The notes below the pieces were generated by a model that was given only the letters and a program-made list of their open reading frames with translations, ran no database searches and was not told the DNA's origin. Made by a program: the position numbers and the translations under genes. Below, piece by piece: positions 6,548 through 10,356 of a stretch of DNA of 10,356 nucleotides; positions within the stretch are counted from its first letter, which is position 1; each line of letters begins with the position of its first letter. Origin of the DNA: an uncultured Lachnospiraceae bacterium (GTDB lineage Bacteria > Bacillota > Clostridia > Lachnospirales > Lachnospiraceae); contig CACZQX010000263.1 of the NCBI GenBank assembly GCA_902783445.1, positions 1 to 10,356 of the forward strand, in the 5' to 3' direction.

Positions 6548-7750
6548 ATGGAAAGAATTACACTTACAAAGGAAAGAGCTGAAGCCTTAATTGAAAAATA
6601 CGGTTCACCTCTTTATGTTTACGATGAAGAAATCTTAAGACAAAGAAGCAGGGAAATGCTTCAAGTTTGCGACTATAAGAACTTTCATCCAAGCTATTCT
6701 ATTAAAGCAAATTCCAACAGAGAGATTATTAAAATCGTTAAAGAAGAAGGTCTTTATGTGGATGCCATGAGTCCGGGAGAAATCATTCTCGAGTTGGAAG
6801 CAGGCTACGATCCTTCTCAGATATTGTTTGTTTCAAATAATATTTCAAAAGAAGAGATGCGCTTCGCCATCGACAAAGGAGTAAGAATCAGCGTAGATTC
6901 CGTATCTCAGCTTGATACTTACGGACAGGTAAATCCGGGTGGCAAAGTATGTGTTCGTATCAACTCAGGTATCGGTGCGGGACACAACAAAAAGGTTGTA
7001 ACCGGCGGACATTGCAAGTTCGGCGTTGAGCTTGAACAAGTGGAAGATGTTAAGAAAACAGCCGAAAAATACAATCTTACAATCAACGGCATTAATCAGC
7101 ATATCGGTTCATTATTCCTTGAAACGGAAGATTATGTTGAATCATCGCGCATGTTACTTGAAACCGCTTTGGAGTTTAAAGACCTTGAGTTTGTGGATCT
7201 CGGCGGCGGCTTTGGTATGCCTTATAAAGATGAGAACAGACTTGATATACAGAAAATGTGCAAAGAATTATCGGCTGTAGTAAATGATTTTGTTGCCAAA
7301 TATCCAAACAAAAATATCGAGATTAAATCCGAGCCGGGCAGATATATTGTTGCCGAATGTTGTCAGTTGCTTGGTACGGTAACATCGGAAAAGACAAACT
7401 ACGGCGAAAAATATATCGGTTGCGATATCGGCTTTAACGTGCTTCAGCGTCCGGTTATGTATGATTCATATCATAATGTTGTGGTTTACAACGATGAAAA
7501 AGAGTCGGAAGTTGTTCATTTGGTTGGTAATATTTGCGAATCCGGTGATATTCTTGCAAATGCAAGAAATATTAAGAAGATGCATGTTGGTGATATTATC
7601 GGTATCGAATGTGCAGGTGCTTACGGCTATTCAATGGCATCAAATTACAATTCAAGACCTCGTCCGGCAGAAGTTCTTATCGCAAAAGACGGCAGCGATC
7701 GTTTAATCAGAAAACGCGATACATTGGAAGAAATGTTGAAACAGCTTTAA
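6548..7750 (+). CDS. lysA: Diaminopimelate decarboxylase
   Basis: A PLP-dependent fold-type III decarboxylase of 400 residues that converts meso-diaminopimelate to L-lysine and CO2, the last step of lysine synthesis. The N-terminal alpha/beta barrel contains PLYVYDEEIL (21-30), the PLP lysine in SIKAN (Lys53), HIGS (His185), the glycine-rich phosphate-binding loop GGGFG (219-223) and EPGR (262-265). The C-terminal beta domain has CESGD (330-334), with the active-site Cys contributed to the partner subunit of the dimer, and AGAYGYSMASNYNSRPRPAE (356-375), a strong DAP-decarboxylase signature that separates it from ornithine/arginine and carboxynorspermidine decarboxylases. It is complete. The start is fixed by AAGAGG (6536-6541), 6 nt upstream. 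It stands alone between its own promoter and terminator, with no other lysine-pathway gene in the window. Confidence 0.96.
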   Translation: MERITLTKERAEALIEKYGSPLYVYDEEILRQRSREMLQVCDYKNFHPSYSIKANSNREIIKIVKEEGLYVDAMSPGEIILELEAGYDPSQILFVSNNISKEEMRFAIDKGVRISVDSVSQLDTYGQVNPGGKVCVRINSGIGAGHNKKVVTGGHCKFGVELEQVEDVKKTAEKYNLTINGINQHIGSLFLETEDYVESSRMLLETALEFKDLEFVDLGGGFGMPYKDENRLDIQKMCKELSAVVNDFVAKYPNKNIEIKSEPGRYIVAECCQLLGTVTSEKTNYGEKYIGCDIGFNVLQRPVMYDSYHNVVVYNDEKESEVVHLVGNICESGDILANARNIKKMHVGDIIGIECAGAYGYSMASNYNSRPRPAEVLIAKDGSDRLIRKRDTLEEMLKQL

Positions 7751-7759
7751 TCACGGTTC

Positions 7760-7793
7760 AGGCGGCACTTCATATGAAGTGTCGCCTTTCTTT
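7760..7793 (+). terminator. Intrinsic terminator of lysA
   Basis: A 12-bp GC-rich stem (7760-7771 with 7776-7787, one G-T wobble) with an ATAT loop, followed by ttcttt, begins 10 nt after the lysA stop codon. The T tract is interrupted by one C. Confidence 0.85.
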
Positions 7794-7810
7794 ACTTCAT
7801 ATTATCATCT

Positions 7811-7838
7811 TTTACAAGTGTTTAAAATGTGATAAAAT
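7811..7838 (+). promoter_or_regulatory. Promoter of the 104-aa protein/DUF2953 unit
   Basis: -35 TTTACA (7811-7816, 5 of 6), a 16-bp spacer and -10 TAAAAT (7833-7838, 5 of 6) with an upstream TG (7830-7831) that makes it an extended -10. The start would be near 7845, about 44 nt before the ATG at 7889. Confidence 0.6.
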
Positions 7839-7888
7839 AGTAAAGGAGTTGGCGTAAGTCGTTCTGTAAAGAAACATTGAGGTAAACT

Positions 7889-8203
7889 ATGATTTGGTCT
7901 GATTATTTGTATGTGGGGGCGGAAGCTGAAAAAGAAAAATCGCATATAGTTAAAAACATCAAACGCTACAAATATCAGTCGGATGTTTTTGTACTGTGTC
8001 TTGCCGATGTTCCCGGCAATATCATGGATATTTATCCCTCACATGTACTCAATCAAAAATATTATAAAAACAAAAAAGATATATTTGTTCTGGGAATTGC
8101 AAAGTCCTACGATGAAGCCATGATTGTTATGGAAAAGATAATCATGGATTGCTACGAGCAAACAGGAGGTTTTGAACTGGACAAATTTGCGAAAGGATTG
8201 TAA
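7889..8203 (+). CDS. Conserved-looking small protein of unknown function
   Basis: A 104-residue protein with no signal peptide and no membrane segment, so probably cytoplasmic. I do not know a function. The beginning (MIWSDYLYVGAEAEKEKSHI) and the stretches VFVLCLADVPGNIMDIYPS (33-51), DIFVLGIAKSYDEAM (64-78) and the end TGGFELDKFAKGL resemble, from memory, small hypothetical proteins encoded beside DUF2953 genes in Lachnospiraceae; no named domain comes to mind. The alternating strand-helix texture suggests a small alpha/beta fold. The start at 7889 follows GAGGT (7879-7883) with a 5-nt spacer. It ends 2 nt before the DUF2953 gene, and its last codons hold that gene's ribosome binding site (AAAGGA, 8192-8197). 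The two are therefore almost certainly co-translated from the 7811 promoter. Confidence 0.85.
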   Translation: MIWSDYLYVGAEAEKEKSHIVKNIKRYKYQSDVFVLCLADVPGNIMDIYPSHVLNQKYYKNKKDIFVLGIAKSYDEAMIVMEKIIMDCYEQTGGFELDKFAKGL

Positions 8204-8205
8204 CT

Positions 8206-9099
8206 ATGCTGCATGTATTGGCGATGATCGGAATCGTTGCTCTGATTGTCATAGCCGTAATAGCGCTTTTGGTCCTTTTGTTTTTCTTTTTTCCCTTTAA
8301 ATACAAAGTTAGGGCAATCGCTAATTACGGTAAAGAAATTGATGAAGAAGAGGAAAGCCTTAAAAAACTTAACGTAAAGGCTGTTATTTACTGGCTTTTT
8401 CATTTTCTGCGAATAGAAATTAACCTTGATAAAACAGACTTTAAATATAAGGTCAGACTGCTTGGAATTGTGATTTTAAGCACGGAAAAATCCGAAAAAA
8501 AGAAAAAGAAGAAACGCGAGAAAGAACGAAAAGAATATCGCAAGAAAAAGGCAAAAAGACAAGCCGAAGAAGCCAAGATGGCCAAGACAGAAGCTTCCGA
8601 AAATAAGGAAGATTCGGATAATGAGACTAAAAAACAATCAACTGTCGACAAGCTAAAAGATGCTCATAAAAAAGAGGCGGCTGAAAGTAAGGAAAATGAA
8701 GAGGAAGAAAAACCGGGATTTTTTGCAAGAATTAAAAGATTTTTTGCCGGTATAAAGAAAATCATCACTTTCCTTAGGGATGAAGAAAATAAAAAGACCT
8801 TTAGATTGGTTAAAGAGCAACTTATTAAAGCTTTAAAAGAAATAAGGCCTCGAAAATTTAAGGGCTATGTGTCATACGGTTTGGAAGACCCGGCAGCTAC
8901 GGGAAAACTCCTTGGCGTAATCGCAGTAGCCTTTGGTGTAATAGGTAAAAGCATCAGCGTGGTACCGGATTTCGAAAATAAAAAATTCGACGGCGATTTC
9001 TTTGTAAAAGGTCGATTCAGAGTGGCGGTATTGCTGGGAATTTTCTTAAAACTTTACAAAGATAAGAATATTAAGAAGTTGCTTAAATCGGTATTTTAA
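8206..9099 (+). CDS. DUF2953 membrane protein (YtfI-like)
   Basis: A 297-residue protein with one N-terminal membrane anchor (about 7-30, very hydrophobic and ending in a run of Phe). Next come a short domain (31-92), a long highly charged Lys/Glu-rich linker (about 93-168, with KKKKKKREKERKE at its start) and a C-terminal domain. That domain has the DUF2953 pattern: IRPRKFKGYVSYGLEDPAA (203-221) then TGKLLG (222-227), PDFE (244-247) and FVKGRFRVAV (256-265). Function is unknown. In Bacillus the equivalent gene, ytfI, neighbours ytfJ, and here too ytfJ comes next, though with its own promoter. The linker is longer and more charged than I would expect of the family and may be disordered. The start is supported by AAAGGA 8 nt upstream. 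Confidence 0.85.
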   Translation: MLHVLAMIGIVALIVIAVIALLVLLFFFFPFKYKVRAIANYGKEIDEEEESLKKLNVKAVIYWLFHFLRIEINLDKTDFKYKVRLLGIVILSTEKSEKKKKKKREKERKEYRKKKAKRQAEEAKMAKTEASENKEDSDNETKKQSTVDKLKDAHKKEAAESKENEEEEKPGFFARIKRFFAGIKKIITFLRDEENKKTFRLVKEQLIKALKEIRPRKFKGYVSYGLEDPAATGKLLGVIAVAFGVIGKSISVVPDFENKKFDGDFFVKGRFRVAVLLGIFLKLYKDKNIKKLLKSVF

Positions 9100-9166
9100 T
9101 AATAACAATATAATGATTTAAAGTTAAAAATTGATGATTATTAAGAAAATAAAAACACTTAAATAA

Positions 9167-9195
9167 TTGACATCTAAGAATATAAAAATTACAAT
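9167..9195 (+). promoter_or_regulatory. Near-consensus sigma-A promoter of ytfJ
   Basis: TTGACA (9167-9172, perfect), a 17-bp spacer and TACAAT (9190-9195, 5 of 6). The start would be near 9202, giving a leader of about 28 nt that includes AGGAGGA (9217-9223). This is one of the two strongest promoters in the window. Confidence 0.75.
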
Positions 9196-9229
9196 TAATT
9201 TAGCTTATTAAAGCGGAGGAGGATAAAAA

Positions 9230-9601
9230 ATGGCTAATAACATCGATCAGACAGTTCAGTCTTTACTTAAAGGTATGGAAGGTTATTTATCATCGAAAAC
9301 AATCGTTGGTGAACCTATAGAAATTAAAGGAACAATAATTTTACCGCTTGCGGAGGTATCTTTTGGTGCGGGCGCCGGAGCATTTGACGGCGAGAAGAAA
9401 GAAAACTGCGGCGGCGGTATCGGCGGTAAGGTTACGCCTTCGGCACTTTTGGTTATCCAAAACGGTTCCGCAAAACTTGTAAGCGTGAAAGATTCCGATA
9501 TCTTTAGCAAGCTTATTGATATGGTGCCTGATTTGATTAACAAAATCGCAGGCAAGAAAAACGAAGCTGAAGATTTCGATGATGTTGATTTCGAAGATTA
9601 A
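9230..9601 (+). CDS. ytfJ: Sporulation protein YtfJ (GerW family)
   Basis: A 123-residue protein of the Spore_YtfJ family. The N-terminus NIDQTVQSLLKGMEGYLSSK (4-23), the following VGEPIEIKGTIILPLAEVSFGAG with its glycine-rich GAGAGAF (47-53), and CGGGIGGKVTPSALLVI (60-76) match the family closely, as does the acidic tail. In Bacillus subtilis YtfJ (GerW) is made during sporulation and is needed for germination with some nutrients; its biochemical role is unknown. The length is slightly short because the tail is brief. The start is fixed by a strong AGGAGGA (9217-9223) 6 nt upstream. It follows the DUF2953 gene, as ytfJ follows ytfI in Bacillus, but the 130-nt gap carries a housekeeping-type promoter. 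It is followed by a strong terminator, so it is transcribed alone or as the end of a longer read-through unit. Confidence 0.93.
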   Translation: MANNIDQTVQSLLKGMEGYLSSKTIVGEPIEIKGTIILPLAEVSFGAGAGAFDGEKKENCGGGIGGKVTPSALLVIQNGSAKLVSVKDSDIFSKLIDMVPDLINKIAGKKNEAEDFDDVDFED

Positions 9602-9614
9602 TTTAAATGTGTTT

Positions 9615-9649
9615 AAACAGTGCTTACCGGGTGTAAGTACTGTTTTTTT
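9615..9649 (+). terminator. Intrinsic terminator of ytfJ
   Basis: A 13-bp stem (9615-9627 with 9633-9645, one G-T wobble) and a cgggt loop run into a tract of seven T's. It begins 14 nt after the ytfJ stop codon. Confidence 0.92.
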
Positions 9650-9695
9650 GAAAAGCTTTTAGTGATTTGTTTACACGACGAGGAAAATGCATTAG

Positions 9696-10349
9696 ATGAA
9701 ATATACTAACATTACAAAAGCTAAATTTATAAACCGGCCCAACCGTTTTATTGCGGAAGTGGAAATAGACGGACATACGGAAACGGTGCATGTTAAAAAC
9801 ACGGGCCGTTGTAAAGAACTCTTGATTCCCGGATGCGATGTGTGGCTTGATGCCCCGGGGACTCCGGGAAGAAAAACAAAATATGACTTGGTGGCGGTTA
9901 AAAAATCAAACGGTCTTTTAATAAACATCGACAGTCAGGCGCCCAATAAACTGGTTAAAGAATGGCTTGCTGATAAAAATTACGATATGATGCGTCCGGA
10001 ATATACATATGGAAATTCCCGTATAGATTTTTATATGGAGCGGGGAAAAGAAAAAATTTTGATGGAAGTTAAGGGTTGCACATTGGAAGTGGACGGAATC
10101 GGCTATTTTCCGGATGCCCCTACCGAGCGCGGTATAAAGCACCTAAGGGAGCTTGCAAAAGCTGCGAAAGAAGGATTCCATGCAATACTTGCCTTTGTAA
10201 TTCAAATGGATGGCATCACAGAAGTTCGTCCAAACATAAACACACACGCTGAATTCGGCGTGGCCCTTGATGAAGCAAAAGCCGCAGGGGTTGAAGTGTG
10301 GTTTTTGCAGTGCCATGTGGAAGAAGATGGGCTGGAGATAGTGAATTAG
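9696..10349 (+). CDS. sfsA: SfsA family DNA-binding / nuclease-fold protein
   Basis: A 217-residue protein of the SfsA family (sugar fermentation stimulation), near the usual 220-240. The N-terminal OB-like part has FINRPNRFIAEVEIDG (11-26), VKNTGRCKELL (33-43) and SQAPN (80-84). The C-terminal part has a PD-(D/E)xK nuclease-like core: SRIDF (Asp111) and MEVKGCTL (Glu124, Lys126), then FPDAPTERG (138-146) and the ending with RPN and THAEFG (179-188). E. coli SfsA binds DNA and, overproduced, affects maltose metabolism genes; its physiological role is not established, and the nuclease residues suggest a DNA-related job. All key residues are present. The ATG at 9696 is the first after an in-frame TAG (9693-9695), with GAGGAA (9680-9685) 10 nt upstream. 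No clear promoter is seen in the 94-nt gap. The gene is complete and ends 7 nt before the window edge. Confidence 0.94.
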   Translation: MKYTNITKAKFINRPNRFIAEVEIDGHTETVHVKNTGRCKELLIPGCDVWLDAPGTPGRKTKYDLVAVKKSNGLLINIDSQAPNKLVKEWLADKNYDMMRPEYTYGNSRIDFYMERGKEKILMEVKGCTLEVDGIGYFPDAPTERGIKHLRELAKAAKEGFHAILAFVIQMDGITEVRPNINTHAEFGVALDEAKAAGVEVWFLQCHVEEDGLEIVN

Positions 10350-10356
10350 AATTTAA

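Noticed and set aside
7842..7857. AAAGGAG followed by TTG as a start of a small gene
   Set aside because: The frame from TTG (7849) stops after two codons, and the site overlaps the expected transcription start of the downstream unit.
9109..9114. Perfect TATAAT after the DUF2953 gene
   Set aside because: There is no -35 at a suitable distance and no TG extension, and the region is nearly all A/T. The better promoter lies at 9167-9195.
9096..9144. Inverted repeat ttaataat / attattaa as terminator of the DUF2953 unit
   Set aside because: It has only eight A/T pairs, a 33-nt loop and no T tail, so it is probably a by-product of base composition.

Overview
This is an AT-rich chromosomal window from a Gram-positive, Clostridia-type bacterium. 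A Lachnospiraceae-like lineage is my best guess, from the run of PhoH, an HDIG membrane protein, YbeY, a YtgP/SpoVB-type flippase, a DUF2953 protein (YtfI-like) and YtfJ, and from strong AGGAGG-like ribosome binding sites. All ten genes lie on the + strand. I see no mobile element, CRISPR array, tRNA, rRNA or sign of recent transfer. No stretch longer than 300 bases lacks a gene.

Layout. Positions 1-681 hold the 3' end of alaS, cut by the window edge and closed by a good intrinsic terminator (685-720). An extended -10 promoter (743-751) then starts a run of five genes: an unrecognised lipoprotein (824-1783), phoH (1792-2799), a PgpH-like HD-domain membrane protein (2833-4062), ybeY (4081-4581) and a MOP-superfamily flippase (4656-6308). 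The gaps are 8, 33, 18 and 74 nt with no terminator between them, so one transcript is likely. PhoH and YbeY are associated with ribosome/rRNA maturation, and PgpH-family proteins degrade c-di-AMP. This is the common Firmicute phoH-pgpH-ybeY block, but a lipoprotein sits in front and a flippase replaces the usual dgkA-cdd-era continuation.

lysA (6548-7750) has its own consensus promoter (6389-6417) and terminator (7760-7793). A second promoter (7811-7838) drives a two-gene unit: a 104-residue protein of unknown function and a DUF2953 membrane protein. ytfJ (9230-9601) again has its own near-consensus promoter (9167-9195) and terminator (9615-9649). sfsA (9696-10349) closes the window.

Most of this is ordinary housekeeping sequence. 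The best point of interest is the HD protein. It sits exactly where pgpH belongs but lacks the large extracytoplasmic domain, and its HD domain is shortened so that one of the two metal sites appears to be lost. It may be a reduced, altered or non-catalytic PgpH. I found no clearly new multi-gene system.
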